Assembly: GCA_963826035.1 (NCBI GenBank) | Contig: CAWGVZ010000015.1 | Coordinates: 992,001-1,056,000 of the forward strand | From: Actinophytocola sp963826035 | GTDB lineage: Bacteria > Actinomycetota > Actinomycetes > Mycobacteriales > Pseudonocardiaceae | Direction of reading: 5' to 3' | DNA length: 64,000 nt | Part shown: one piece after another, positions 7,912 through 17,159 of the stretch | Layout of the letters: every line of letters starts with the position of its first letter | How positions within the stretch are numbered: the stretch's first letter is position 1 | Notes under the pieces: model-generated | What the model was told of the DNA's origin: nothing | The model's database searches: none | What the model saw: the letters and a program-made list of their open reading frames with translations, nothing else | Made by a program: the position numbers and the translations under genes

Positions 7912-8871
7912 GTGCGCTCAGTGGCGGTGGTGGCAGGAGTCGGTGGACACGTTCCGGATGGGACCGTGACCAACGCGGAACTGTCCACGATGTACGACAC
8001 GACCAGCGAGTGGATCCGGTCCCGCACCGGCATCGCCAGTCGGCGACGGGTCCGTGCGGGTGAGGCCACTTCGGACCTCGCGGTGGCCGCGGGACGTGCG
8101 GCGCTGGCATCGGCACGCGCCGACGCGGACGGCGATTCGGATGCCGACGTGGATCGAGTGGTGGACCTGGTGATCCTGGCGACCCAGACACCGGACCACC
8201 CGTGCCCGGCCACGGCACCGCTCGTCGCGCGGCGGCTCGGGCTCGGTGAGGTGCCGGCGTTCGACCTCGCCGCGGTGTGCTCGGGGGTTCGTCTACGGGC
8301 TTGCCGTCGCGGACGGCATGATCGCGTCCGGCGCGGCACGGCGGATCCTGCTGATCGGCGCGGACGCGTTCTCCACCATCCTCAACCCGGCCGACCGCAC
8401 GACCGCGGCGGTGTTCGGCGACGGCGCGGGCGCGGTCGTGCTGCGAGCCGGTGAGCCCGGTGAACCAGGTGCGGTGCTCGGCCACGACCTGGGCAGCGAC
8501 GGCGACCTCGCCGACCTGATCACGGTGTCCGCCGGCGGGACCCGCCACCCGGACCGGGACAGTTCCGATCCGGCCGACCGGTGGTTCGCCATGCGCGGGC
8601 AGGCGGTCTACCGCCACGCGGTGATCCGTATGACGGCCGCTGCCCGCAACGTCATGCGGATCGTGTGTACGCCAACATCGCAGGGGTCGGCAATACCGTC
8701 GCCGCGTCGATTCCGCTCGCCCTCGCCGACGCGGCGGCCGATGGCGAGCTGCGAGCGGGGGACCGCGTGCTGATCTCCGCGTTCGGCGGCGGCGCCACCT
8801 GGGGAGCCGCCGCGCTCAGGTGGCCCGAGCTGACCGCCACACCCCGTACTGGAAGGGAATCCTTGCTGTGA
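7912..8871 (+). pseudogene. Ketoacyl-ACP synthase III-like (FabH family), frameshifted with internal deletion
   Basis: The first frame gives the FabH N-half with TTSEWIRSRTGIASRR and DLAAVCSG (active-site Cys). A frameshift in the run of G at 8280-8286 moves into a second frame: GFVYGLAVADGMIASGAARR and GDGAGAVVLRAG. A third frame resumes at VYANIAGVGNTVAASIPLAL. Between AVIRMTAAAR and VYANIAG roughly 40 residues are gone, including the HQAN-type segment with the catalytic His and Asn-region. Even a corrected reading would therefore be inactive. The partner ACP starts at the 4-bp overlap GTGA. A KAS III gene is not part of the mycobacterial isonitrile operon, so it may have supplied an acyl chain here. 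Confidence 0.75.
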
Positions 8872-9111
8872 AACAAGAACAGGTGCATGCGCTCGTGCGC
8901 GACTTCGTCCAAGACCTCCACCCGGACGAACCAGCCACCCCACTGCTTCCGCTGTCTACTTTGGATGCCGCCGGAATCGACTCGATGAGTCTGGTCGACC
9001 TGTTGTTCAAGCTCGAGCGCGAGTTCGACATCTCGATCCCCGACGAGACCTGCCCCGGATCACCACCGTGGGGACCTCGTCGCCTACGTGACCGCCGAAA
9101 CCGTCAGCTGA
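8868..9111 (+). CDS. Acyl carrier protein of the isonitrile pathway (ScoB-like), frameshifted as given
   Basis: The first ~60 residues read as a type II ACP, with the phosphopantetheine serine in GIDSMSLVDLLF and the next helix EREFDISIPDE. Two apparent single-base losses, one C near 9050 and one G near 9073, disturb the last helix. Restoring both gives an ACP-like end (VGDLVAYVTAETVS) and a stop at 9109-9111. As printed, the frame runs on to a stop near 9140. In the described pathway (ScoB/Rv0100) this ACP carries the beta-amino/glycyl-acyl intermediate that the oxygenase turns into an isonitrile. The GTG start overlaps the KAS III stop. Confidence 0.75.
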
Positions 9112-9122
9112 GAGGAATGCCG

Positions 9123-9996
9123 ATGCGGATCACCTCGTAAGATGGTTCAGGTGTGGTTGTCGAGGATTTCGACTCGACCTCCGACGATGACGTGCGCGGC
9201 CTCAAACAGGCCGTGTATCGCGAGAAGATCGTGGTCCTCAAGGGACAGGACCTCGACCCGCACGGTTTTCTGGCCCTCGGCCGCAGGTTCGGCGAGCCGG
9301 CGGCCTACTACGAGCCGATCTACCACCACCCCGAGGTGAAGGAGATCTTCGTCTCCTCCAACGTGTCCAGTAACCACGGCAACGGCGAGAAGCAGGTCGG
9401 GGTGCCGAAGACCGGCAAGTTCTGGCACTCGGACTACCAGTTCATGCCGCGTCCGTTCGACATGACGCTGATCTACCCGCAGGTCGTACCCGCGAAGAAC
9501 CGCGGTACCTACTTCATCGACCTCTGCAAGGCCTACGAAACCCTGCCCGAGGACCTCAAGGTCGCGGTGAAGGCGACCACCGCCACCCACAGCGTCCGGC
9601 GGTTCTTCAAGATCCGGCCCAGTGACGTGTACCGGCCGATCTCGGAGATCATCGACGAGGTCGACGCGAAGACTCCGCCGGTGCGCATGCCCACCGCGCA
9701 CCAGCACCGCCACACCGACCAGGCCATCCTGTACGTCAGCGAGGGCTTCACACTGTCGATCACCGACAGCGACGGACGCGACCAGCCCGACCTGCTGCGT
9801 GCCCTACTCGAACACACCGGCCAGCTCGACACCACGTTCAGCCATCCGGCGATCCACCTGCAGACGTTCGAGAAGGGCGACCTGCTGTTGTGGGACAACC
9901 GAAGCATGGCGCACCGCGCACTGCACACCGCCACACCGGAACCCCGTCGTCTCCTACCGCGTCACCGTCTACGACGAGCCGGCGACCACACGGTGA
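9123..9996 (+). pseudogene. scoE: TauD/TfdA-family Fe(II)/2-oxoglutarate oxygenase, isonitrile-forming (ScoE/Rv0097-like), interrupted
   Basis: The protein resembles ScoE/Rv0097, which forms the isonitrile from an N-carboxymethyl-beta-amino acid. Visible features are AYYEPIYHHPE, the metal motif in FWHSDYQFMPRPF (HxD), KIRPSDVYRPI, ILYVSEGFT and the distal His region WDNRSMAHRALH. A good Shine-Dalgarno (gagagga) precedes the ATG at 9123, but codon 6 is TAA at 9138; re-entry at GTG 9153 is possible. A one-base shift near 9945 moves the last ~18 residues (VVSYRVTVYDEP) into another frame, ending at 9994-9996. The catalytic residues are all present, so a functional enzyme with two sequence errors is as likely as a dead gene. 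Confidence 0.8.
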
Positions 9997-10505
9997 CGGC
10001 GTCCATGGTGGACAGTCCGGTCGAGCTGCTGACCGGGGTGCTCGCCTGCCACAAGCCACACTGCCGCTACCTCACCGCACTGACGGCCGACGACAGGCGC
10101 GTCACCGGCACGTTCGCGATCCCCAAGTCCTGCTACATCGTCGACACCGGCCACCTCAACGCCGTCGAGGTCAACATCTGCTACAACCAGCTGTTGTACG
10201 CCACGATCGCCACAGTGGTGCGGGACGGGACGGAGCCGGCGTTCGCCACGTGGACGATGGCCGAGTTCTGGCGCCGGCGCCTGCCGGACATCCTCATCGC
10301 CAGTATCACCAGCGAGTTCCGGCGGCCGATCGACCCCAGGTCGTTCCACGGCGAGCTGACCGTCGACAGGGTGGTGGCCAGGCGACTACGCCCGGACGCC
10401 GGCCCGTTCGTGTCGATCGACACGAGTTTCCGGTTCTGGGACGAGCGCGGTGGCACGGCCTCCGGTACCGCTCGAGTAGCCGTTGTGGACGGTGGCTTTG
10501 ACTGA
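9993..10505 (+). CDS. scoD: FcoT-family thioesterase/lyase of isonitrile biosynthesis (ScoD/Rv0098-like)
   Basis: This is an intact 170-residue hotdog-fold protein. The diagnostic stretch CYIVDTGHLNAVEVNICYNQ is close to FcoT (Rv0098), followed by WTMAEFWRRRLPDILIAS and SIDTSFRFWD. In the Sco/INLP pathway this enzyme adds glycine to an alpha,beta-unsaturated acyl-ACP and later hydrolyses it. The GTG overlaps the scoE stop (GTGA), and its own end overlaps the start of the ligase. It is the only unbroken gene of the cassette, which supports the view that indels elsewhere are recent or artefactual. Confidence 0.88.
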   Translation: MTASMVDSPVELLTGVLACHKPHCRYLTALTADDRRVTGTFAIPKSCYIVDTGHLNAVEVNICYNQLLYATIATVVRDGTEPAFATWTMAEFWRRRLPDILIASITSEFRRPIDPRSFHGELTVDRVVARRLRPDAGPFVSIDTSFRFWDERGGTASGTARVAVVDGGFD

Positions 10506-11990
10506 GCGTCGCTGGTTCCCCGAGTTGCGGACGCTGTCGGACGTCGCCGCCGCGCACGCGGAGCGGCAGTCCGATGTGCCGGCGATCGTCTGCGCCGGAC
10601 GGTCACTGGACTACGCGGGCCTGTACAGGGAGAGCACCCGGATCGCCAATGCCGCGCTCGCCGACGGCCTGCGCCCCGGCGACCGCCTCGCCTACCTCGG
10701 CCAGGAGTCCGTCGAGTACTACGACACGATGTTCGCCTGCGCCAAGGCGGGCCTTGTGCTGGTGCCGGTCAACTTCCGGCTCGCCCCGCCAGAGGTCGAC
10801 CACATCCTGCGCGACTCGCGCAGCGCGCTGCTGATCGTCGACGACGACCTGCGGACCGGAATCGAGCCGGTCGTGGCCGAACTGCCCGGCCTGCGGGTGC
10901 GGGGCGCCGGCGCGGCGGACTTCGCCGTGTGGACCGACGGCGTGCCCGACCGGAATCCGGCGAGCGCGTCGGGCTACGAGGCCCCGGTGGTGCAGGTGTA
11001 CACCAGCGGTACCAACGGGTTGCCCAAAGGCGTCGTGCTGGCCCAGCGCAGCCTGTTCGGCATCCCCGGCTTCCATGTCGGCGGTGTGTGGTGGTCGGCG
11101 CAGGGCTTCGCGGCCGGTGTCACCAACGTCGCGATGCCCAGGTTCGACCCGGCCGGCGCGCTGCGGCTGATCACCGACCTGGGCGTCACGACCGCGTGCG
11201 TCGTGGCGTCCATGCTGCGGCTGCTGCTGGCCGAGCCCGGCGCGGACAAGGCCGCGTTCGGCACGCTTCGCAAGATCGTCTACGGCGGCTCGCCGATCGC
11301 GGAGGCGTTGCTGGAGGAGGCGCTGCCGGTGCTCGACTGCCACTTCGCGCAGATCTACGGCCTCACCGAGACCGGCGACACCGCGGTCTGTCTGCCCCCC
11401 GCCGACCACGTCCCCGGCAGTCCGCGGCTGCGTGCGGCCGGGCGTCCCTATCCCGGCGTCGACTGCACGGTGCTCGGGGAGGGCGGCGACCCGTTGGGGC
11501 CGGGGGAGATTGGCGAGGTGTGCCTGCGTACGCCCGCGCACATGGTGGAGTACTGGGCCCTGCCCGAGGCCACGGCCGCCACGCTCGTCGACGGCTGGGT
11601 GCACACCGGTGACGCCGGCTGTCTCGACGAGGACGGCTATCTGTTCATCCACGACCGGATCAAGGACGTGATCATCGTGGGTGGGAAGAACGTCTACCCC
11701 AACGAGATCGAGAACGTGCTCGCCAAGCACCCCGACGTCGCCGATGCCGCTGTCATCGGCGTGCCCGACGACGCGTTCGGCGAGGCCGTCCACGCATTCG
11801 TCGCCCCACGTCCGGCTCCGACCTCCGGCCACGGGACCTCCTGCTGTTCTGCCGAACCCGCCTCGCCGGGATCAAGATCCCGTCCCGGTTCGAGCTGGTC
11901 GAGAAGGTCCCGCGCAACCCAAGCGGCAAGATCCTGCGCCGCGCGCTGCGGGACCGCTTCTGGGCCCATCAGGACCGCAAGGTCAACTGA
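10492..11990 (+). CDS. scoC: Fatty acyl-AMP/ACP ligase of isonitrile biosynthesis (ScoC/FadD10-like), one frameshift near the C-terminus
   Basis: This is an ANL-superfamily enzyme: P-loop YTSGTNGLPKGVVL, YGLTETG, GDAGCLDEDGY, KNVYPNEIENVL and the C-terminal PRNPSGKILRRAL with the adenylation Lys. It would activate the fatty acid and load the neighbouring ACP. A single-base indel near 11818, in the ccacgtccggctccgacc stretch, shifts the last ~56 residues; the corrected frame ends at 11988-11990. GTG 10492 is preferred, giving a start inside the scoD end; TTG 10483 is also open. Order and content match Rv0097-Rv0100, although gene order within the cassette is changed. Confidence 0.82.
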
Positions 11991-12006
11991 GAAGGAGAGT
12001 TCTCCA

Positions 12007-12420
12007 GTGCCCGTGCTGTCGACTGGGTGGCCGCGGCGGTGGTAGGCCTGCTGGCCACCGGGCGCACCGGGGCAACGTTCCACCTGACCAGCCCTCGGCC
12101 GCTCGCGGTCGCCGACGTCCTCGATCGGCTCCGCGCCCGAGGACACTCCTGGCGGTCGTACCCGCCGCGGAGTGGACCGACCTCCTGACCGATCGGGCCG
12201 CGACCGGGGACGACCCGGCGCTGTCGATCGCGGCTGCGCACTTCCATGGCCAGGTCGGGGCCACCGCGCCGCTCATGTTCGGCCGGGACAACCTCCGTGC
12301 CGCACTCCCGGCCGCGCTGTTCGCCGGGTCGGAGATCGACACAGTGTGCTCGACGCCTACCTCGACCATCTCGTCGACTCCGGGTTCCTACCCGGTGTGG
12401 CAACAGGAAGGCGACTATGA
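12007..12420 (+). pseudogene. Remnant of the isonitrile NRPS: terminal reductase-domain end only
   Basis: A strong Shine-Dalgarno (gaaggagag) precedes a GTG at 12007. Within a few bases the sequence is already the far C-terminal part of a thioester-reductase domain: VDWVAAAVVGLL, TFHLTSPRPLAVADVL, VPAAEWTDLL and YLDHLVDSGFLP. Two single-base losses (near 12146 and 12347) split it into three frames. The stop TGA overlaps the next ATG (ATGA). An INLP synthetase (ScoA/Nrp) would need A, PCP, C and R domains over several kb, so nearly the entire gene is missing. This may be a true deletion or an assembly collapse. Confidence 0.7.
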
Positions 12421-13838
12421 CCGACCTACGCACGGCCGGCGTGACCACGCGGGACCGGGTGGGGCTGGCCGCCGTCCTCGCCGCCACGTTCATGGGACAG
12501 GTCGACGGGTTCATCGTCACCGTCGCCGCGCCGTCGCTGCAGCGCGACTGCCCGCCACGTTCGGCGAGGTCCAACTCGTCGGTGCGAGTTACGTGCTCGC
12601 CGCCGCCGCGGGCCTGATCACCGGCGGCCGGCTCGGTGACCGCTACGGCCGGCGCCGCATGTTCCTCGCCGGCGTCGCCGTGTTCACCCTCGCCTCCCTG
12701 ATCTGCGGGATCGCGCCGAACGCCGAGGTGCTGATCGCGGCCCGGTTCGTGCAGGGCGCGGCGGCCGCGGCGCTGATCCCGCAGGAGCTGGCGCTGATCC
12801 GGACGATGTTCACCGACGACGCCCGGCGCGCGCGAGCGATCTCGACCTACGGCGTCGTCGTTGGGCTCGGGGTCATCTTCGGTCTGGCCGGCGGTGGTTT
12901 CCTGGTGCACTGGATGTGGCGGGGCTCGGCTGGCGCTCGGCGTTCCTGATCAACGTGCCCATCGGCGTGGCGATCGTCCTGCTGGGACGGGCCGCGATCG
13001 CCGAGAGCCGGTCCAGCCAGGCACCCACGCTCGACCTGGTCGGTGCCGCGCTGACGGGAGTCGCGCTACCGGCGCTGCTCCTCCCGGTCATCCTTGGACA
13101 CGAACGCGGCGCACCGGGCTGGCTCTGGCTGTCCGCGGTGCTCGGGGTCGTGGCGGTGGGAGTGTTGGTGCGCCAGCAGCGTGCCGCCGCGGCACGGGGT
13201 GGGGCGCCGCTGTTCCCGCCACACGTGCTCACAGCTCGCGGGATGCCGGCCGGGCTCGCCGCGATCATGACCTTCTTCGGCGGCAACGCCGGCCTGTTCC
13301 TGGTGTTCACCTACTACACGCAGACCGGGCTCGACCACGATCCGCTCGCCGCCGGCCTGATGTTCGTGCCGCTCGGTCTGGGATTCGCGGTCGGCTCGGC
13401 CGCGAGCGGCAGGCTCGTCGCCCGCTTCGGGCCCCGCCTGCCGGTCGCCGGCTGCGGTTTCCTCGCCGTGGCGCTGCTGGGGCACCTCGCGGTCGTGCAC
13501 ACCCCCCGCCAGCAGCGCAGACCGTCCTGCTCGGCGTGGCCATCGGGCTGGTCGGACTCGCCGAGGGCCTGGTGGTGTCCCCGCTCATCGCGGGCATCTT
13601 CGACCAGGTCGCCCCTGACGACGCGGGTGCGGCGTCCGGAGCGGCGGCCACCGTCACCCAGTTCGGACTCGCGTTGGGCTTCGCGGCAGTCGGCAGCTGG
13701 TACCGCCTAATACTCGGCGACGCCCCGTCCGTGCTATCGGAACACGTGCGGGCCTACTCGGCGGCCATCGGTGTTCTCGTCATCCTGGCACTGGTGACGA
13801 GCCTGCTGTGCATGCGACGGCCGCGCTCCACCAGGTGA
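12417..13838 (+). pseudogene. MFS drug/metabolite exporter (DHA2-like), several frameshifts
   Basis: Four consecutive frames join into one 14-helix MFS transporter. The first has LAATFMGQVDGFIVTVAAPS. The second has GGRLGDRYGRRRMFLAGVAV (the cytoplasmic loop 2-3 motif). The third has GWRSAFLINVPIGVAIVLLG and FVFTYYTQ-like helices. The last has IAGIFDQVAPDDAGAASGAA and VTQFGLALGFAA. Indels fall near 12548, 12920 and 13500. The start ATG overlaps the NRPS-remnant stop. It is the natural exporter for the isonitrile product. Its end touches, without overlap, the convergent zinc-finger gene. Confidence 0.75.
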
Positions 13839-14585
13839 TCAGGCGGCGCGGTGCCGGCTCGCGGGACGCAGATGCGGTCGGCGGGACGACTGGCTGCCGT
13901 CGACCGGGACGGGTGACTCGGCGGGTTCGTCGCTCGACGTGGCCCGGCGACTCTCCGTGCCGGCACCGTCGGCGCCCTCCGGTGTCGGCTCGCCGCACAC
14001 CCGGTTGACGACGATCATCAGGCACAGGCCCGCCACGAGCAGCCCGTGCCCGACCACTCTGGATACCGGGACGGAGTCGGTGATCAGGTCGTGGGTCGAG
14101 TACGCGAACACGAGTACGACGAACCCGGCCGTCACCGGGATCAGCCCGGACGTGGCCCTCGGCCGGAATGCCGCCCAGAACAGGCCGATGCCCAGCGCGA
14201 CGTTCCACGCGGTGCTCTCGTTGAACAGGTGGCTCGCCACCGAGGGACCGTCGTGCACCGCGTGCGCCGCGGTGGTCCCGCCACCGAGGAGTTGGGCGAG
14301 GCCGAGCGCGAGCTGGGCGACGGAGACGCCCGCCAGCGCGACCCTCGCCCACGAGCCCCGAGCGGAGGCCGGTACCACGGCGTTCTCGAGGATCACCCGG
14401 CTCAGGTCGGGCACCTCGACCGCGGCACGCACACGCAGCGACCTCGCCTGCTCGCTGACACGAACCTGCCAGACCTGGCACGCGGCGCAGGTACGCAGAT
14501 GCTCGTCGGTCCGATCCGCAGGCACCGGTTCGGTCTCGCCATCGATCCGGGCCGACAGCGCTTCGCGACAAGTCAGACAATCCAC
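13839..14585 (-). CDS. Zinc-finger (zf-HC2) anti-sigma-like membrane protein
   Basis: The protein has 248 residues. The start is VDCLTCREALSARIDGE, and a second Cys pair with His lies in HLRTCAACQVW; together these are the HxxxCxxC zinc-binding anti-sigma pattern. At least four membrane helices follow (VALAGVSVAQLALGLAQLL, WNVALGIGLFWAAF, VTAGFVVLVFAYS, LLVAGLCLMIVV) and then a polar tail. GTG 14585 is chosen because it lies 7 bases after the -10 of an ECF promoter (leaderless). It could restrain the SigC-like sigma factor at 17.9 kb, with metal bound at the Cys residues as the signal. A decayed copy sits directly beside sigC. Confidence 0.75.
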   Translation of the reverse strand: MDCLTCREALSARIDGETEPVPADRTDEHLRTCAACQVWQVRVSEQARSLRVRAAVEVPDLSRVILENAVVPASARGSWARVALAGVSVAQLALGLAQLLGGGTTAAHAVHDGPSVASHLFNESTAWNVALGIGLFWAAFRPRATSGLIPVTAGFVVLVFAYSTHDLITDSVPVSRVVGHGLLVAGLCLMIVVNRVCGEPTPEGADGAGTESRRATSSDEPAESPVPVDGSQSSRRPHLRPASRHRAA

Positions 14586-14592
14586 AGTCTCA

Positions 14593-14621
14593 TTGTCGTG
14601 AAACGCAGGACCATAGTTCCC
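14593..14621 (-). promoter_or_regulatory. ECF (SigC-type) promoter of the zinc-finger gene
   Basis: GGGAAC at 14621-14616, a 17-base spacer, and CGACAA at 14598-14593 on the minus strand. The GTG start follows after 7 bases. Eight of the spacer-flanking bases (GGGAACTAT and CGACAA) are identical to the promoter of the decayed copy at 17.87 kb. Confidence 0.75.
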
Positions 14622-14677
14622 GGCGGTCTGTCCGTACGCTTCGCGCCGTGCCGACTTCACCTGGTCCAACCACGGGT

Positions 14678-14884
14678 TCACGGAACCAGGGCGTAGCCCG
14701 CCTCCTGTATCGCGTGGGTGACCTGATCGACGGGTAGGGGTGACTCGCTGGTGACGATCACGAGGCGGGCTTCCACGTCGACGTTGACGTTGTGCACGCC
14801 CTGGAGTTTGCCGACTTCCTCGGTCACCGAGGCCGCGCAGTGTCCGCAGGTCATGCCGTCGACGGTGTAGGTGGACTCGGTCAT
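14678..14884 (-). CDS. copZ: Copper chaperone, CopZ-like heavy-metal-associated domain
   Basis: The protein has 68 residues and is a single HMA domain. The metal loop is GMTCGHCAASV, with the usual beta-alpha-beta-beta-alpha-beta length, ending in HAIQEAGYALVP. It hands Cu(I) to P-type ATPases in the cytoplasm. A Shine-Dalgarno (gaaagga) sits ~9 bases before the ATG. It lies 34 bases downstream of the ATPase gene on the same strand and is probably co-transcribed with it. Confidence 0.92.
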   Translation of the reverse strand: MTESTYTVDGMTCGHCAASVTEEVGKLQGVHNVNVDVEARLVIVTSESPLPVDQVTHAIQEAGYALVP

Positions 14885-14918
14885 CTCGGGTTGGGTCCTT
14901 TCGGTCGGTGGAAGCGGT

Positions 14919-17159
14919 TCAGCGGAAGCGGTGCAGTCGCAGGCTGTTGGAGACGACGAACACGGAGCTGAGCGCCATGGTGGCGCCGGCGATCATGGGG
15001 TTGAGCAGGCCGGCCGCGGCCAGGGGGAGGGCGGCGACGTTGTAGCCGAACGCCCAGAACAGGTTGGTCCTGATGGTGGCCAGGGTCCGGCGGGACAGGC
15101 GGATGGCGTCCGCGGCGGCGCGTAGGTCGCCGCGGACGAGCGTGAGGTCGGCGGCCTCGATGGCGATGTCGGTGCCGGTGCCCATGGCGAGCCCGAGGTC
15201 GGCTTGGGAGAGGGCGGGTGCGTCGTTGATCCCATCCCCGACCATGGCGACGACCTTGCCGTCGGCTTGCAGACGTCTGATCACTTCTACCTTGTCGGCG
15301 GGCAGCGCTTCGGCGATCACCTGTTCGATGCCGACCTCCCGGGCTACCCAGCGGGCGACGGCCTCGTTGTCGCCGGTGAGCAGAACGGGGGTCAGGCCGA
15401 GCCGGTGCAGCTGGGAGACGGCCTCGGCCGAGGTGGGTTTGATCGTGTCGGCGACCACCAGGACGGCTCGGGGCTGTCCGTCCCAGGCGACGACGACCGC
15501 GGTGTGGCCGCGTTCCTCGGCCGCTGTCTTGGCGTCGGCCAACGTCCGCGGCAGGACTGCCGATCCCAGGAGCGCCGATTTGCCGACGACGACGGCGTCG
15601 CCGTCGACGATTCCCCGCACGCCGAGACCTTCCCGGTTCGCGAACGCCTCGACCGGGGGCAGGTCACCGACCTTGTCCCGGGCGGCGGCGGTGATGGCCA
15701 GGGCGATCGGGTGCTCGGAGGCGTTCTCCGCCGCACCCGCGAGTCGTAGGGCCTCGATGTCGTCGACGCCGTCGAGGGTGTGCACCTCCACGAGGGACAT
15801 CTGACCGGTGGTGACGGTGCCCGTCTTGTCCAGGACGATGGTGTCCACCCGGCGGGTCGACTCCAGGATCTCCGGTCCTTTGATCAGGATCCCGATGCGC
15901 GCGCCGCGGCCGGTGCCGACCAGCAACGCCGTCGGTGTCGCCAGGCCGAGTGCGCACGGACAGGCGATGATCAGCACGGCGACCGCGGCGGTGAACGCCG
16001 TCGAAACCGACCCAGGCTCGTCGACGCCGAGCCAGAAGCCGAGGGTGCCGACCGACAAGGCGATCACGGCCGGCACGAACACCGCCGCCACCCGGTCGGC
16101 CAACCGTTGGACCCGAGCCTTGCCCGTCTGTGCGTCGGTCACCAGCTTCGCCATCCGCGCCAGCTGGGTGTCGGCTCCGATCCGGGTCGCCCGTACGACC
16201 AACCGGCCGCCGGCGTTCACCGTCGCGCCGACCACGGTGTCCCCCATGGACACTTCGATGGGGACGGACTCGCCGGTCAGCATGCTCGCGTCGACCGCCG
16301 AGCTTCCTTCCTCGACCACACCGTCGGTCGCGATCTTCTCGCCGGGACGGACCACGAACCGGTCACCTACCACCAACTCGGTGGCCGTGATCCGCCGTTC
16401 CCGTCCATCGCGCAGGACCGCGACGTCCTTCGCGCCCAACTCCAGCAGCGCCCGCAACGCCGCTCCCGCGCGGCGTTTGGCGCGTGCCTCGAAGAACCGG
16501 CCGGCGAGGATGAAGGTGGTGACCCCGGCGGCCACCTCGAGGTAGATCGCACCGCTGCCATCGACGGGCTGGACGGTCAGCTCGAACGGGTGCTTCATTC
16601 CCGTGGTCCCGGCGGTGCCGAGGAACAGCGCGTACAGCGACCAGCCGAACGCGGCCAGGGTGCCGATCGAGATGAGCGTGTCCATGCTCGCCGCGCCGTG
16701 GCGGAGGTTCAGCCACGCCGAGCGGTGGAACGGCCACGCCGCCCACACCACGACGGGCCCCGCCAGCGTGAGCGAGAGCCACTGCCAGTTCGGGAACTGC
16801 AGCACCGGGACCATGGCCAGCACGATCACCGGCACGGACAGCACCGCTGCGCCGATCAGCCGCTGCCGCAAGGAGAGCAGCACGTCGTCCACACCGGACT
16901 CGGCATCGCTGACCGGTTCGTCCGCCGCCTCGGGCGCTGGCAGGCTCGCCGAATACCCCGCTGACTCGACCTGTTCCACCAGCTGCCGCGGGTCGAGGTC
17001 CGCCGGGAAGGTGACGGCAGCTTTCTCGGTGGCGTAGTTGACCGTCGCGGTCACGCCACCGAGCTTGTTCAGCGTCCTTTCGACGCGCATCGCGCAGGCG
17101 GCGCAGGTCATCCCACCGATGGCCAGCTCGACCTCGGCGAACACCGGTACGGCCTTCAC
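14919..17159 (-). CDS. Copper-type P1B ATPase (CopA/CtpB-like)
   Basis: The protein has 746 residues. The N-terminal HMA loop is GGMTCAACAMRVE near residue 17. Eight membrane helices are predicted, with the CPC metal site in IIACPCALGLATP. The actuator motif is MLTGESVPIE, the phosphorylation motif is DKTGTVTTG, the SEHPIALAI histidine follows, and GDGINDAPALS is the hinge. This is P1B-1 (Cu+) architecture. In M. tuberculosis the CtpB gene is adjacent to the isonitrile operon and SigC-controlled, so delivery of copper to exported enzymes is more likely here than detoxification. GTG 17159 overlaps the upstream stop (GTGA). Confidence 0.93.
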   Translation of the reverse strand: MKAVPVFAEVELAIGGMTCAACAMRVERTLNKLGGVTATVNYATEKAAVTFPADLDPRQLVEQVESAGYSASLPAPEAADEPVSDAESGVDDVLLSLRQRLIGAAVLSVPVIVLAMVPVLQFPNWQWLSLTLAGPVVVWAAWPFHRSAWLNLRHGAASMDTLISIGTLAAFGWSLYALFLGTAGTTGMKHPFELTVQPVDGSGAIYLEVAAGVTTFILAGRFFEARAKRRAGAALRALLELGAKDVAVLRDGRERRITATELVVGDRFVVRPGEKIATDGVVEEGSSAVDASMLTGESVPIEVSMGDTVVGATVNAGGRLVVRATRIGADTQLARMAKLVTDAQTGKARVQRLADRVAAVFVPAVIALSVGTLGFWLGVDEPGSVSTAFTAAVAVLIIACPCALGLATPTALLVGTGRGARIGILIKGPEILESTRRVDTIVLDKTGTVTTGQMSLVEVHTLDGVDDIEALRLAGAAENASEHPIALAITAAARDKVGDLPPVEAFANREGLGVRGIVDGDAVVVGKSALLGSAVLPRTLADAKTAAEERGHTAVVVAWDGQPRAVLVVADTIKPTSAEAVSQLHRLGLTPVLLTGDNEAVARWVAREVGIEQVIAEALPADKVEVIRRLQADGKVVAMVGDGINDAPALSQADLGLAMGTGTDIAIEAADLTLVRGDLRAAADAIRLSRRTLATIRTNLFWAFGYNVAALPLAAAGLLNPMIAGATMALSSVFVVSNSLRLHRFR

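Noticed and set aside
13839..14696. Plus-strand ORFs of ~220 codons over 13.9-14.7 kb
   Set aside because: They are antisense shadows of the zinc-finger gene, Arg/Pro/His-rich and without recognisable motifs.
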